From Calditrichota bacterium (lineage in GTDB: Bacteria > Zhuqueibacterota > Zhuqueibacteria > Zhuqueibacterales > Geothermadaptataceae): a DNA stretch of 64,000 nt. Both the position numbers and the translations under genes were made by a program. Where the stretch lies: the NCBI GenBank assembly GCA_008501765.1, contig QQUE01000008.1, forward strand, positions 1 to 64,000, in the 5' to 3' direction. Under the pieces are notes generated by a model. It saw only the letters and a program-made list of their open reading frames with translations, was not told where the DNA came from and made no database searches. This document shows positions 27,111 to 37,233 of the stretch, piece by piece; position 1 is the first letter of the stretch; the number at the start of each line of letters is the position of its first letter.

Positions 27111-30100
27111 TTACATATTTCGCCGGTATTGCCCGCCAACGTCAAAAAGGGCTTCGGTGATCTGGCCGATGGAGCAGACTTTTGCCGCTTCCATAAGCTC
27201 GGAAAAAATATTTTTGTGGTGCGATGCTGCATGTTGTACACTTTTTAAGGCTTTCTCGCATAATCCAGCGTGCATGGCGTGCAAATTTTTAACCGTATCA
27301 ATTTGGCGATTTTTCTCTTCGTCAGTTGAACGAATGACCTCGATCGGCAAAACCGTTGGTGATCCATCGGAGCTGAGAAATGTGTTGACGCCGATAATGG
27401 GATATTCACCCGTGTGTTTGAGACGCTCATAATACAGGCTTTCTTCCTGAATTTTACTGCGCTGGTACATGGTTTCCATCGCACCGAGCACGGCGCCGCG
27501 CTCGGTCAGCCGGTCGAATTCCAACATCACCGCTTCCTCAACCAAATCTGTCAGCTCTTCGATGATAAACGAACCCTGCAGCGGATTTTCGTTTTTCGCC
27601 AATCCCAGCTCGCGGTTTATGATGAGCTGAATGGCCATCGCGCGGCGCACAGATTCTTCCGTCGGTGTGGTAATCGCCTCATCGTAGGCATTAGTGTGCA
27701 GGCTATTGCAATTATCATAAACGGCATACAACGCCTGTAAAGTCGTACGAATATCGTTGAATCCAATTTCTTGTGCGTGCAAGGATCGACCGGAAGTTTG
27801 AATATGATATTTCAGCATTTGTGCCCGTGCATTGGCGCCATATTTCAGTTTCATCGCTTTGGCCCAAATTCGCCGCGCCACCCGGCCGATGACAGCATAT
27901 TCCGGATCGATGCCGTTGGAAAAAAAGAACGACAGATTTGGTCCGAAGTGATTGATATCCATGCCACGGCTGAGATAATATTCCACATATGTGAAACCGT
28001 TCGCCAGCGTAAAAGCCAATTGCGAAATCGGGTTGGCGCCAGCCTCGGCAATGTGGTAGCCGGAAATCGAAACCGAGTAGAAATTTCGTACTTCATTTTC
28101 AATGAAATACGCCTGCACATCGCCCATGAGCCGCAGGGCAAATTCGGTGGAAAAAATACAGGTATTTTGCGCCTGATCTTCCTTTAAAATATCAGCTTGC
28201 ACGGTGCCGCGTACTTGATTTATTGCTCGTGCTTTAATTTCACGGTATTTTTCTGCTGGCAGTACCTGATCGCCGGTTATTCCCAGCAGCAAAAGCCCGA
28301 GTCCGTTGTGCCCATCCGGCAGCTCGCCGTGATATTTTGGCTGCTGCAATCCTTTTTCTTTATAAATCTTTTTGATTTTCTTTTCGATTTCTGCCGTCAG
28401 GCCATTTTCCCGAATATAAACTTCGCATTGTTGATCGATAACAGCGTTGAGAAAAAACGCCAGCATCATCGGCGCGGGCCCGTTGATCGTCATTGAAACG
28501 GAGGTCATCGGATTGACCAAATCAAACCCCGAATAGAGCATTTTCGCATCGTCGAGGCAGCAGATGGAAACTCCGGAATTGCCAACTTTGCCGTAAATAT
28601 CCGGCCGGATGTGGGGATCGTTGCCATAAAGTGTCACCGAATCGAAGGCCGTCGAGAGACGCTTCGCGGGAGCCGCTTTGCTAACGTAGTGAAATCGCCG
28701 ATTCGTACGCTCGGGGCCACCCTCGCCGGCAAACATGCGTGTCGGGTCTTCGCCTTGGCGTTTGAATGGGAATAATCCGGCGGTGTAGGGAAATTCCCCG
28801 GGTACATTTTCCTGCAGGCTCCAGTGTAAAATATCACCCCAGGCTTCAAAACGCGGCAAACAGACCTTGGGAATTGCAGTTTGCGAAAGCGAGGTGGTTT
28901 TCGTTTCGATTTTCAGTTCTCTGTCACGAACCTTGAAATTAAAAACGGGATCGCTGTATTTTTTCTTTTTTTCCGGCCACTTTTCGATGAGCTGTTTATT
29001 GTGCGGATCCAGCTCCAGCTCGATTTTCTTCGCTGCTGTTTCCAGCCCGGCAATGAGCTCATCCTTGTTTGCCGTCTCCGATTCTGCAATGGTTGCGATT
29101 GATTTTTCGATGCCAAATAATTTTTGCGCCACCGATTTTTGTTGCTCCGCCCAGCGATTATAGGCACGCACACTTTCCGCAATTTCTGATAAATACCGCG
29201 TGCGGTTGGTCGGAATGATGTGATATTTTTCCGAAAGATCGAATGGCCCGGAAAACGATGACTCAAATTTGGCTGCGGTTTTCCTGGAAAGAGTTTTTGT
29301 AACAGCGGCATAAAGTTGATTCATACCGGGATCGTTAAACTGCGAGGCGATGGTGCCGTAAACCGGTAGATTTTCTTCCTCTTCGTGCCAGAGATTGTGA
29401 TTGCGGGCATATTGTTTTTTAACATCACGCAGGGCGTCGAGGGCGCCGCGTTTGTCGAACTTGTTGATGGCGATGAGATCAGCAAAATCGAGCATGTCGA
29501 TTTTTTCGAGCTGCGTTGCGGCGCCGTACTCGGGTGTCATGACGTACATACTCACATCGCTGTGCTCGACGATTTCGGTATCGGATTGTCCGATTCCGGA
29601 AGTTTCAAGAATGATCAGGTCAAATTGAGCGGCTTTGAGAATATGCAGCGCATCTTTGACGTGGGAAGACAGGGCTAAATTGGATTGCCGCGTCGCCAGC
29701 GAGCGCATGTAAACACGCTCATTGTGAATGGCATTCATACGAATCCGGTCACCGAGTAACGCGCCACCAGTTTTACGTTTGGAAGGATCGACCGAAATTA
29801 TAGCAATGGTTTTTTCGGGAAAATCAGCAAGATAGCGGCGCACGAGTTCATCGATGAGCGAAGATTTTCCAGCTCCACCGGTGCCGGTGATACCGAGAAC
29901 GGGAACTTGGCTCTTTTGTGTTAAAGAATGAATCTCATTCCGCAGCGGGGCAGCGTTTTCAGAATTGTTTTCCATCGCAGAAATGAGCCTGGCAATGGAA
30001 AGATTGTTTTTTTGCGGCAGCTTGCTTAGCTCACTGACGCCATTTTTTCCGGTGGGAAAATCGCATTGCGACAGCATGTCGTTTATCATGCCCTGCAGCC

Positions 30101-30491
30101 CCATTTTACGACCGTCGTCCGGCGAATAAATCCGGGCTATACCATACTTATGCAGCATTTTTATTTCTTCCGGCAAGATCACCCCGCCGCCGCCGGCAAA
30201 AATTTTGACATGCCCGGCGCCACGCTCAGCCAGCAGATCGAACATGTATTTCAGATATTCGTTGTGTCCGCCCTGATACGAAGTCATCGCGATGGCCTGC
30301 ACATCTTCCTGGATGGCGCACTCGACTACATCTTCGACACTGCGATCGTGGCCGAGATGAATAACTTCAACACCACTGGCCTGCAAGATCCGCCGCATGA
30401 TGTTGATTGCCGCATCGTGGCCATCAAAAAGGCTGGCCGCTGTGGTGATGCGTATTTTATTTTTCGGTTTATAAGGTAGTGCATCTTTCAT
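27111..30491 (-). CDS. icmF: Fused isobutyryl-CoA mutase IcmF
   Basis: 1126 residues. An N-terminal B12-binding domain has DGHD (23-26; H25 is the lower cobalt ligand) and a later GGGGVI loop. A MeaB-like G-domain follows with P-loop [12 protein letters not shown] (200-211), an [11 protein letters not shown] switch and NKFDKRG. Then comes the mutase TIM barrel, with [13 protein letters not shown] and the [14 protein letters not shown] segment that marks IcmF rather than methylmalonyl-CoA mutase. It interconverts isobutyryl-CoA and n-butyryl-CoA (some relatives act on pivalyl/isovaleryl-CoA) using adenosylcobalamin, with its own GTPase chaperone. No cobalamin riboswitch is apparent upstream. 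It is a single gene, convergent with the glycosyltransferase pair. Confidence 0.95.
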   Translation of the reverse strand: MKDALPYKPKNKIRITTAASLFDGHDAAINIMRRILQASGVEVIHLGHDRSVEDVVECAIQEDVQAIAMTSYQGGHNEYLKYMFDLLAERGAGHVKIFAGGGGVILPEEIKMLHKYGIARIYSPDDGRKMGLQGMINDMLSQCDFPTGKNGVSELSKLPQKNNLSIARLISAMENNSENAAPLRNEIHSLTQKSQVPVLGITGTGGAGKSSLIDELVRRYLADFPEKTIAIISVDPSKRKTGGALLGDRIRMNAIHNERVYMRSLATRQSNLALSSHVKDALHILKAAQFDLIILETSGIGQSDTEIVEHSDVSMYVMTPEYGAATQLEKIDMLDFADLIAINKFDKRGALDALRDVKKQYARNHNLWHEEEENLPVYGTIASQFNDPGMNQLYAAVTKTLSRKTAAKFESSFSGPFDLSEKYHIIPTNRTRYLSEIAESVRAYNRWAEQQKSVAQKLFGIEKSIATIAESETANKDELIAGLETAAKKIELELDPHNKQLIEKWPEKKKKYSDPVFNFKVRDRELKIETKTTSLSQTAIPKVCLPRFEAWGDILHWSLQENVPGEFPYTAGLFPFKRQGEDPTRMFAGEGGPERTNRRFHYVSKAAPAKRLSTAFDSVTLYGNDPHIRPDIYGKVGNSGVSICCLDDAKMLYSGFDLVNPMTSVSMTINGPAPMMLAFFLNAVIDQQCEVYIRENGLTAEIEKKIKKIYKEKGLQQPKYHGELPDGHNGLGLLLLGITGDQVLPAEKYREIKARAINQVRGTVQADILKEDQAQNTCIFSTEFALRLMGDVQAYFIENEVRNFYSVSISGYHIAEAGANPISQLAFTLANGFTYVEYYLSRGMDINHFGPNLSFFFSNGIDPEYAVIGRVARRIWAKAMKLKYGANARAQMLKYHIQTSGRSLHAQEIGFNDIRTTLQALYAVYDNCNSLHTNAYDEAITTPTEESVRRAMAIQLIINRELGLAKNENPLQGSFIIEELTDLVEEAVMLEFDRLTERGAVLGAMETMYQRSKIQEESLYYERLKHTGEYPIIGVNTFLSSDGSPTVLPIEVIRSTDEEKNRQIDTVKNLHAMHAGLCEKALKSVQHAASHHKNIFSELMEAAKVCSIGQITEALFDVGGQYRRNM

Positions 30492-31060
30492 TATCTAATC
30501 CTTGATCTAAATCCACACAAATTCAATCATAAGCCGATTGAAAATATCTTATTTTAATATTGGGAACAATAAAAAAGTTTAAAAAGATATCTACATTTTT
30601 CATTATGACAACAGTTTACTGAATTTGCAGATTTCATAAAAAATCAGCGCCAATAAGTTTATATTCAAATTTCATATTTATTTATCAGCCCAAATTACTT
30701 GTATATCATTGTGCTTTAGCTTATTATTGATTGAATCCTGTTCATGAAGAAATAATTTTTTTGATTGTGACCTTAGCTCCGCTGTACTTAATCTAATTGT
30801 AAAATTTTTAATGTGTTATGCATTTTCTTTTTTGCTTGATCAAAAAAGAAACAAAAAGCTGAAAGCCGGCGAAGCAAAATCAAGGCTGACGAAAAATCGG
30901 CTAAACTTTTTGAGAATTTCCTAAATCATTTTAAACTCGCTGCGCTCAAACAAAAAATGATTCTTAACGGAAGTTCTCAAAAAGTTCTTAACGCCATTTT
31001 TCGAAGGCCGTTTAAGAAAAAGGCCGCGGAGCTAAAGGCCTAATCAATAATTTTTTTACA
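30492..31060. other. Spacer with dispersed repeat material
   Basis: 569 bases without a gene between divergent icmF and the sensor kinase. The right half contains a CTTTTTTGCTTGATCAAAAAAG palindrome near 30830, a large hairpin (30904-30986), and TAACGCCATTTTTCGAAGGCC (30989-31009), which recurs almost exactly at 23479-23499. No riboswitch fold was recognised in front of icmF. Confidence 0.55.
30904..30986. repeat. Large hairpin repeat upstream of the sensor kinase
   Basis: AACTTTTTGAGAA-TTCC (30904-30921) pairs with GGAAGTTCTCAAAAAGTT (30969-30986), and the inner AATCATTTT pairs with AAAAAATGATT. The neighbouring words (GCTTGATCAAAAAAG, AAATCAAGGCTG) resemble a dispersed intergenic repeat known in Bacteroidota-like genomes (prior knowledge). 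Confidence 0.6.
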
Positions 31061-33283
31061 ATGAAATTGGTCATGGTGCAAAATTTTTTAAAGCTATTGA
31101 TTTTATTTTCGATGCCAATTACCTCCTGTAACTTCATCTCAGATGATCGGGTGTATCCGGAGGTGGACCCGGCAACCCTGCCTTATATTGTGAAAATCAC
31201 GAAAGAATCATATATCGTTCCGGCCTCTGAAAATAGTTATATCGTAATAGATTTAAATAATGATGGCAAAAGCGAGTTCATTACTACAGGTTTGGGTCCC
31301 GCTCTGAGTGATAACGTATCAAATTATTTTACACTACATGATTATATGGCTGATGCAATCATCGAACAGTGTAATTTTTCTGGAAAAATCAGAGTTGGTT
31401 TTATTGATTTGGAAGACGATCAGGTTTTGGAGATTTTCGTTTCTGAGTATATCAGTGGCAAGCTTTATGGAAAAATATTTAATTGGCGGGGAGATTCGCT
31501 CGCAGCTTTTCACATTGTCAGCAACAGCCTGGTGTCACCAGATGAATGGGATGTGCAAGCGCACCCGATAGGAGCGATGGATGTCGATAGTGATGGAAGA
31601 AATGAAGTTATTTTAGCGGTATCTACCGGATATGCCTATCAGCCGCGGGGATTGTATGCTATTGATTATCGAACTGGCGATCTCAAATGGACTTACGCCC
31701 TTGGAACTGCTCCCGAGGGTGGAATCATCGCAGATGTCGATGGGGATGGCAAAGAAGAAATTATTCCTATAAGTGGTGCTCCGGTGAATGGTGAAGGAAA
31801 ATTTATCAATGGCACGGACGATGCAAACACGTACTTGCTCATTTTTAGCAACAGCGGAGAACTTACTATTCGCAATAGACTTGGAGGAAAGTTTACCGGT
31901 GTTCACCCTTTTTCCCGGGATTTAGATAAAGACGGGAAAAATGAAATTCTCATATTAAAAACTTCAAGATCAGATGACCCTGAAGATGGAAGTTTGATTG
32001 CATTCTGGGATGCGGATAAGGAGGTGTTAACGAAGAAAAGTCCTGTCACAAATAAACTTATTCCAACCACAACTTTTATCGATGCTGACAATGATGGTAT
32101 CGAAGAGTTTGTCACGCTTAGAGTCGATGGCGTACTTGAACTTCGAAATATTGAAAATAAAGTTGTTGTGAAGACAGAACTTGGGGAGCCTGCTGTTGAT
32201 ACACAAAGTCAGTTATTAACGGTTGATTTGAATTTGGATGGCACAAAGGAAATTGTTGTCAGTGGACAATCCGCCCTTTTTGTCTTTTCGAAAAATTTGG
32301 AACTTCAGGCAAAATTCCCATCTCCTCCCGGTGATGTACAACTCATCAAATATGGTTTGCAACCGAATAGGCTTTTATTTAAAAGTGAGACAAGATTGTG
32401 TGAGCTCAGTTTAGTATCGAATCAATTGTCTTTTTTTTCTGCATATCGCGGAGAATTAACAGGCCTGGCAGTGGGGTGCAGCCTGTCATTTCTCCTGGTT
32501 TTTTATTTTATGAAAAATGGTATCCTCAGCAAGAAGAATGATTCGCAAAATCTGAACTCGGGTCAAATACAACGAGCCGTGGCATGGGCAGCGATAACGC
32601 AGGAATTGGCACATGGGCTGAAAACACCACTCGCTTCTGTCATGTTAGCGGCGGAAAGACTGCAGATGCAGTATAAAAAAGACAGTGTTGAAAATGATCT
32701 CGGTTATGATAAATATGTCGATCATATCGTTCATGAAGTACGACGGTTGCGGGAACTGACAGACGGATTTTTGAAATTAGCCCAACTTGAGGAACCAGAC
32801 AAACGCCATATCGACATCAATGCAATCATCAAGCATTGCTTGCAGCAGATGAAACCGGCGGTACCTGCACAAATTCATATCGAACTCGATCTTGAAACTG
32901 CTTTACCCCCAGTCCATGTCGACGGGAATCAATTTCAAATTATGATCAACGTGCTCCTTGAGAATGCGATGCAAGCAATACAAAAGGAAGGGAAGCTCCA
33001 TATTACAACCCGCCTGGCTCAAGCTTTACCACGACTTTCGGTGGCATCGAACAATGATGTCATTCGCGTTGAAATAAGCGATACGGGTGGAGGTATCGAA
33101 GCAGACAATTTGCAAAAGATTTTCGAACCCTTTTACACCCGTAAAAAAGGCGGTACGGGATTGGGTTTAACGATTGCCCGCAAAATCATCGAAGATCACG
33201 ATGGCAGAATTGATGTGAAAAGTGAAGTTGGTATCGGCACAATATTTGTAATTATCATTCCAGTTGGAAACACTGATGAGTAA
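31061..33283 (+). CDS. Sensor histidine kinase with FG-GAP/VCBS-like extracytoplasmic domain
   Basis: 740 residues. The N-terminus reads like a lipoprotein signal (LLILFSMPITSC, Cys23). Residues about 30-460 contain repeated calcium-loop motifs of integrin-like FG-GAP/VCBS propellers (DLNNDGKSE, DVDSDGRNE, DVDGDGKEE, DLDKDGKNE, DADNDGIEE, DLNLDGTKE). One membrane segment follows at about 468-487, then HisKA (phospho-His518 in LAHGLKTPL) and HATPase with DTGGGIE and GGTGLGLTIA. It probably senses a polysaccharide, protein or calcium state outside the inner membrane and phosphorylates the NtrC-like regulator 48 bp downstream. No clear ribosome site precedes the ATG. Having both a lipobox and a membrane segment is odd. 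Confidence 0.88.
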   Translation: MKLVMVQNFLKLLILFSMPITSCNFISDDRVYPEVDPATLPYIVKITKESYIVPASENSYIVIDLNNDGKSEFITTGLGPALSDNVSNYFTLHDYMADAIIEQCNFSGKIRVGFIDLEDDQVLEIFVSEYISGKLYGKIFNWRGDSLAAFHIVSNSLVSPDEWDVQAHPIGAMDVDSDGRNEVILAVSTGYAYQPRGLYAIDYRTGDLKWTYALGTAPEGGIIADVDGDGKEEIIPISGAPVNGEGKFINGTDDANTYLLIFSNSGELTIRNRLGGKFTGVHPFSRDLDKDGKNEILILKTSRSDDPEDGSLIAFWDADKEVLTKKSPVTNKLIPTTTFIDADNDGIEEFVTLRVDGVLELRNIENKVVVKTELGEPAVDTQSQLLTVDLNLDGTKEIVVSGQSALFVFSKNLELQAKFPSPPGDVQLIKYGLQPNRLLFKSETRLCELSLVSNQLSFFSAYRGELTGLAVGCSLSFLLVFYFMKNGILSKKNDSQNLNSGQIQRAVAWAAITQELAHGLKTPLASVMLAAERLQMQYKKDSVENDLGYDKYVDHIVHEVRRLRELTDGFLKLAQLEEPDKRHIDINAIIKHCLQQMKPAVPAQIHIELDLETALPPVHVDGNQFQIMINVLLENAMQAIQKEGKLHITTRLAQALPRLSVASNNDVIRVEISDTGGGIEADNLQKIFEPFYTRKKGGTGLGLTIARKIIEDHDGRIDVKSEVGIGTIFVIIIPVGNTDE

Positions 33284-33331
33284 TGCGATTCGCCAATAAA
33301 AATAAACAGATGTGCGCTCACGTGGAAAATT

Positions 33332-34687
33332 ATGAATAATGAAACTATCCTTGTCGTTGATGATGATCCGGTTTTTTTAGAACTTCTAACTGATGTCTTG
33401 CAATTTGAAGGTTACGAGGTGCATTGTTCGGCCGATGGAAGAACAGCACTTGATTTACTGGAATCTCTTCTCCCTGATTTGATACTCCTGGATTTATCCC
33501 TGCCGGATATCGATGGAATTGAGGTGCTAAAGCGTGGTTTGGAGATGCACCCATCCCTCGCTGCTGTCATGATTTCAGGCCAGGGGACGATCAAACGCGC
33601 AGTGGAAGCAACGAAACTTGGGGCTTATGATTTTCTCGAAAAACCTATCGAAGCGCATCGAGTCTTGCTCACTGTTAAAAATGTACTCGCGATCAGCCTA
33701 TCAAAAAAAACGCAAGAAATATCGATGCAGGAAACGTGGCAAAAGTACCGCATGATCGGCGTCAGTCAAGCGGCACAGAAAATATTTGCTGTAATTGATA
33801 CGCTTGATGGAACAAAAACAGCCGTTCACATTTGTGGTGAAAGCGGTAGCGGCAAGTACCTTGTTGCAAAAGCTTTGCACAAAAATAGTCCGAGAAAAGA
33901 TGCGGCATTTGTGCACGTAAACTGTGCTTCAATCCCGGATACACTCATCGAGAGTGAACTTTTTGGCCATGAAAAAGGCGCATTCACCGATGCACAGATG
34001 AAGAAAAAGGGCTATTTCCAACAGGCCCAGGGCGGGACTCTTTTTCTTGATGAAATTGGGGATCTCAGTCTCGCTGCGCAAGCAAAAATTTTACTGGCTC
34101 TCGATAACGGTGAAGTGCAACGAATTGGTGCCGAGGTATCCGAGTTTGTTGATGTACGCCTGATTTCAGCATCGAATAAAAATCTGGAAAAATTGGTTGC
34201 GTCAAATGAATTTCGTGAAGATTTGTATTATCGCATTAACGTCGTACCGATAACGATCCCTCCATTGCGTGAACGAACGGATGATATTTTTCCCATGGCT
34301 GAACATTTTCTTGGAGCAATTTGTGAACTAAACAACCTGCCACAGAAAGAACTGCTCGAAGATTGCGGTCCATTTCTTCGCAATCAGCCATGGAAAGGCA
34401 ACGCGCGTGAACTGAAAAATTTTATCGAGAAAGTTGCGGTACTCACTACAAGTCATAAAATCAATCGACAAATGCTGCAACTCGCCCTGAATTTTCCGGA
34501 TATTCCTGCCACCTCTTCCTATCAACGTGAAACCCTCCGTGAAGCGCGTAATTCTTTTGAAAGTGATTATATTCAAGTGGTTTTGCGAGAATGCAATAGC
34601 AACATCACCAAAGCTGCAACCGTGCTTGATATCGAAAGAACACATTTGCACAAGAAAATGAAACAGCTTGGTATTGGTGGTATTTAA
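33332..34687 (+). CDS. NtrC-family sigma-54 response regulator
   Basis: 451 residues: receiver (phospho-acceptor D54 in LILLDLSLP), AAA+ sigma-54 interaction domain with Walker A GESGSGK (about 168-174), a GAFTDA loop in place of the usual GAFTGA, Walker B GGTLFLDEIGDL and the R-finger region PLRERTDDI, then a C-terminal Fis-type helix-turn-helix (NITKAATVLDIERTHLHKKM). It is encoded 48 bp after the FG-GAP kinase, its probable partner. When phosphorylated it should form a ring and drive sigma-54 promoters. Its targets are not evident here. The Gly-to-Asp change in the sigma-54 contact loop is notable but occurs in natural relatives. Confidence 0.93.
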   Translation: MNNETILVVDDDPVFLELLTDVLQFEGYEVHCSADGRTALDLLESLLPDLILLDLSLPDIDGIEVLKRGLEMHPSLAAVMISGQGTIKRAVEATKLGAYDFLEKPIEAHRVLLTVKNVLAISLSKKTQEISMQETWQKYRMIGVSQAAQKIFAVIDTLDGTKTAVHICGESGSGKYLVAKALHKNSPRKDAAFVHVNCASIPDTLIESELFGHEKGAFTDAQMKKKGYFQQAQGGTLFLDEIGDLSLAAQAKILLALDNGEVQRIGAEVSEFVDVRLISASNKNLEKLVASNEFREDLYYRINVVPITIPPLRERTDDIFPMAEHFLGAICELNNLPQKELLEDCGPFLRNQPWKGNARELKNFIEKVAVLTTSHKINRQMLQLALNFPDIPATSSYQRETLREARNSFESDYIQVVLRECNSNITKAATVLDIERTHLHKKMKQLGIGGI

Positions 34688-35366
34688 GAAAGTAGTATTT
34701 ATGAGACAGGGGTATTCTCAAGTGTATTCTAAATCATACAGTTAATTTTTTTTAGGCTTCTTTTTACAAGGTGATTTTGTGAAAAAATTATTAGCTAAAT
34801 TGTAGATTTTAATAATGATTCCATTTTAAATAATCGTATTGGTGCTATAATTGCAATTTTATCGGTTAATTGCACTAACCGAGTGTAAATCCCTTTTAAG
34901 CTATTCAAAATAGTATATCATTCGGATTGTAAGTAGCCGCAATCTGTTGTGAAATGGAAAGGGCCGATTGTACAGCGCAAAAGAATGTTATTGTTGAAAT
35001 AGTTTTGGGGGGATGTCATTCACCTCTAAGGTGTGTGGCAAATAAGTCAGAATTGGAAAAATATTTCAGGGGAACGTTAGCGGGGAATGGCGAATGCCCG
35101 GTTCGTCATTCCCCTTTTGTTTTTTATCCATAAACAATTATGATTTGTTTTTCAGTCTCATAATTTGCCCGATTGTTCCCGTTTAAAAAGCATGAAGAGT
35201 CCAAAATTTTGTGTTTGCCTTCAGCGGCCGGGCTTGGAAGAGAATACTAATTTTCAAATTCCAGCTTTGTCAATAGAACCGAGAATAATATTTTTTATGG
35301 TTTGGAAGCAGTGCTTACTCACAGAAGCGTTTGGGACGTACAGATATTTTTGTTAATAAAAAAGGG
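34688..35366. other. Spacer between the two-component system and the epimerase operon
   Basis: 679 bases without a supported gene. It contains a strong terminator-like hairpin at 35082-35119. A 63-codon plus-strand frame at 35165-35356 lacks a ribosome site and recognisable features, so it is not called. Confidence 0.5.
35082..35119 (+). terminator. Rho-independent terminator
   Basis: GGGGAATG-g-CGAA (35082-35094) pairs with TTCG-t-CATTCCCC (35102-35114), followed by TTTTGTTTTTT. It is far (395 bp) from the NtrC-like stop, so it either ends that long 3' region or closes an unrecognised short RNA transcribed from about 34900. Confidence 0.75.
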
Positions 35367-36431
35367 TTATAAATTAATGTTTCCCAACCCATGGCTGGCA
35401 GAGGGGTAAAGTACCCCGTTTTTTAGCGCGAACAAATCGGTGAACGGGTCTTGCAATAAATCTAAATGACCATCCAGGTCCGCATATTCAATATTGGGGC
35501 GGCTCAGGGCAAAATGCAGACCGGCAGAAATCCCCAATGCACATTCATCAATGCAACCGACCATAACCTCCATGCCAGCTGCTTTGGCCACAGAGTTGAT
35601 ATGTTGCGATTCCAGAATTCCTCCCATTTTCATCAGTTTAATATTCACCATGTCTATCAAATTATTGCTGGCCAATCGAAAAGTATCATTTAAACTTTTA
35701 ATGCTTTCATCGGCCATCACCGGCACAGCGACACTTTGGGTTACCTGCCCAAGTTTTTCATCTTTTTTCTGATTGGTTGGCTGCTCAAATATTTCGATGT
35801 TCGCCTTTTTTGTTTTGGTTATAAAATCAACTGATTCTTCAAGTGAGTATCCCTGATTCGCATCAAAACGAAGTAAAAATTCCCTGCCAAATTTTTCACG
35901 CAGTTTATGGATCTTTTCAATATCTTCAGCCAGGTTAGCCCCTCCCTTAAGCTTGAGAATTGTAAATCCCTTTTTTAAATAATCACTCGCCTGAATCAGG
36001 GTTTCTTCAACGGGTAAAATCCCGATTGTAATACTTGTCGGAATTGAGTTTCTGTATCCGCCAAGCAACTGGTATAAAGGGAGTTTTGCTTTGCGTGCCA
36101 TCAGGTCGTGGAGTGCCATATCAACCATGGCCAGGGTTGATGAAGCACCTTTTAACTGCTGTTTGAAAATATGGTTTACTTTTGCGATCTGAAACGGCGA
36201 TTTATCTTGAAGCATCGCGTGTATTTCTGATTCAATATTGTTAATTACATCTTCAGGTGTTTCCCCGGTAACTTCTGTATCCGGTGCCGCGCAACCCCAG
36301 CCGGTTATACCGCTGTCTGTAACCAATTTTAAAATGATGTTCGTTGTCTTACTGACAGTTTCATATGCAATTGTGTAGGGAACCGCTAATGGCATATCCA
36401 GGCGGAAGTATTCAATTTTCTTAATTTTCAT
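35367..36431 (-). CDS. Dipeptide epimerase-like enolase-superfamily enzyme (AEE / DgcA type)
   Basis: 354 residues from the ATG at 36431, just after the creatininase stop. All catalytic features of the muconate-lactonizing subgroup of the enolase superfamily are present: K160-L-K162 in ILKLKGG, metal ligands D190 (RFDANQGY), E216 (IFEQPT) and D241 (MADESI), and K265 (NIKLMK). Family members epimerise L-Ala-D/L-Glu or other dipeptides; relatives named DgcA racemise N-acetyl-glutamate. It is the last gene of a five-gene operon that also holds a DUF1611 protein. DUF1611 next to an AEE-like enzyme is the pairing of DgcN/DgcA D-glutamate catabolism, so an acyl-amino-acid or dipeptide substrate with Glu is plausible. 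The true substrate is unknown. Confidence 0.88.
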   Translation of the reverse strand: MKIKKIEYFRLDMPLAVPYTIAYETVSKTTNIILKLVTDSGITGWGCAAPDTEVTGETPEDVINNIESEIHAMLQDKSPFQIAKVNHIFKQQLKGASSTLAMVDMALHDLMARKAKLPLYQLLGGYRNSIPTSITIGILPVEETLIQASDYLKKGFTILKLKGGANLAEDIEKIHKLREKFGREFLLRFDANQGYSLEESVDFITKTKKANIEIFEQPTNQKKDEKLGQVTQSVAVPVMADESIKSLNDTFRLASNNLIDMVNIKLMKMGGILESQHINSVAKAAGMEVMVGCIDECALGISAGLHFALSRPNIEYADLDGHLDLLQDPFTDLFALKNGVLYPSASHGLGNINL

Positions 36432-36432
36432 C

Positions 36433-37233
36433 TTAGTATTTGTTTTGATATAATTTGTCAGCCGGTGTGTTTTTAATGGTCTCGACAAATTCCGTCATTT
36501 TACGAATCATTATATCCCAAATTATTTTACCTTTCTCTTCCGTGGCCAGGCTTGCATTTCCCATCACACCTGATTTTGATAACAGTTTCGTATGTGCGTA
36601 CCAGCTTACACCGCGTTCGGAGGTAAAATCCAGAAACTCGTTATCCAAATCCAGGGTTTCATCGACAGCTTTGTCCATATCCACCAGGCCCGGTCTTAAG
36701 GCTAAAGTCGTGCTTGTTTCTATTTCGCCGGCATGAATATCGTTATGTGTTTTAATTAAATCGTAGATATCAACATCACTTGTTTCCCCGGTTTCGACGC
36801 ACACAAATATTTTTGCGTCACGGTTTATCATTTGTGCAGCATATTTCAATGTCGGCGCATTATCACCGTGCCCGTTGAGAATTACGATTTTTTTGATACC
36901 ATTTTGTGCCAGGCTCATGCCAATGTCATAAATCAGAGTGGACAGCGAATTGTTGGTCACGCAGATTGTTCCTTTAAACTCACTGTGATGGTAAGAAACG
37001 CCGTACGGAACAGGTGGTAAAACAAATGGTTTAGGGTCTTGGCAGGATTCTGCCACCTTTTTGGCCAAATAATCCGCATCATAAAAATCCACATCTAACG
37101 GCAGGTGCGGCCCGTGTTGTTCGATAGCGCCGCAAGGCAGGATTGCCGTATCAACCAGTTTTAATCTTTCGGCTATTTCTGGCCATTTTAATGTTGCCCA
37201 CATATAATCAGGATATTCATTCTGTTTTTTCAT
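36433..37233 (-). CDS. Creatininase-family amidohydrolase
   Basis: 266 residues with the creatininase metal-site pattern: GAIEQHGPHLPLDVD (Glu, His and Asp ligands), LNGHGDN (His) and HAGEIETS (Glu). It is full length without signal or membrane segments. Known members cut cyclic or linear amide bonds (creatinine, formamides, mycofactocin precursor peptide in MftE). It overlaps the upstream PP-loop gene by four bases (ATGA) and ends one base before the epimerase start, so its substrate is probably an intermediate of the same pathway, perhaps an amide formed by the PP-loop enzyme. That link is inferred from order only. Confidence 0.87.
   Translation of the reverse strand: MKKQNEYPDYMWATLKWPEIAERLKLVDTAILPCGAIEQHGPHLPLDVDFYDADYLAKKVAESCQDPKPFVLPPVPYGVSYHHSEFKGTICVTNNSLSTLIYDIGMSLAQNGIKKIVILNGHGDNAPTLKYAAQMINRDAKIFVCVETGETSDVDIYDLIKTHNDIHAGEIETSTTLALRPGLVDMDKAVDETLDLDNEFLDFTSERGVSWYAHTKLLSKSGVMGNASLATEEKGKIIWDIMIRKMTEFVETIKNTPADKLYQNKY

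Noticed and set aside
27111..31060. Possible cobalamin riboswitch upstream of icmF
   Set aside because: No B12-box-like or pseudoknot pattern was seen in the 569-bp spacer; only repeats were found.
35165..35356. 63-codon plus-strand frame after the orphan terminator
   Set aside because: No Shine-Dalgarno and no known motif; composition unlike neighbouring genes.
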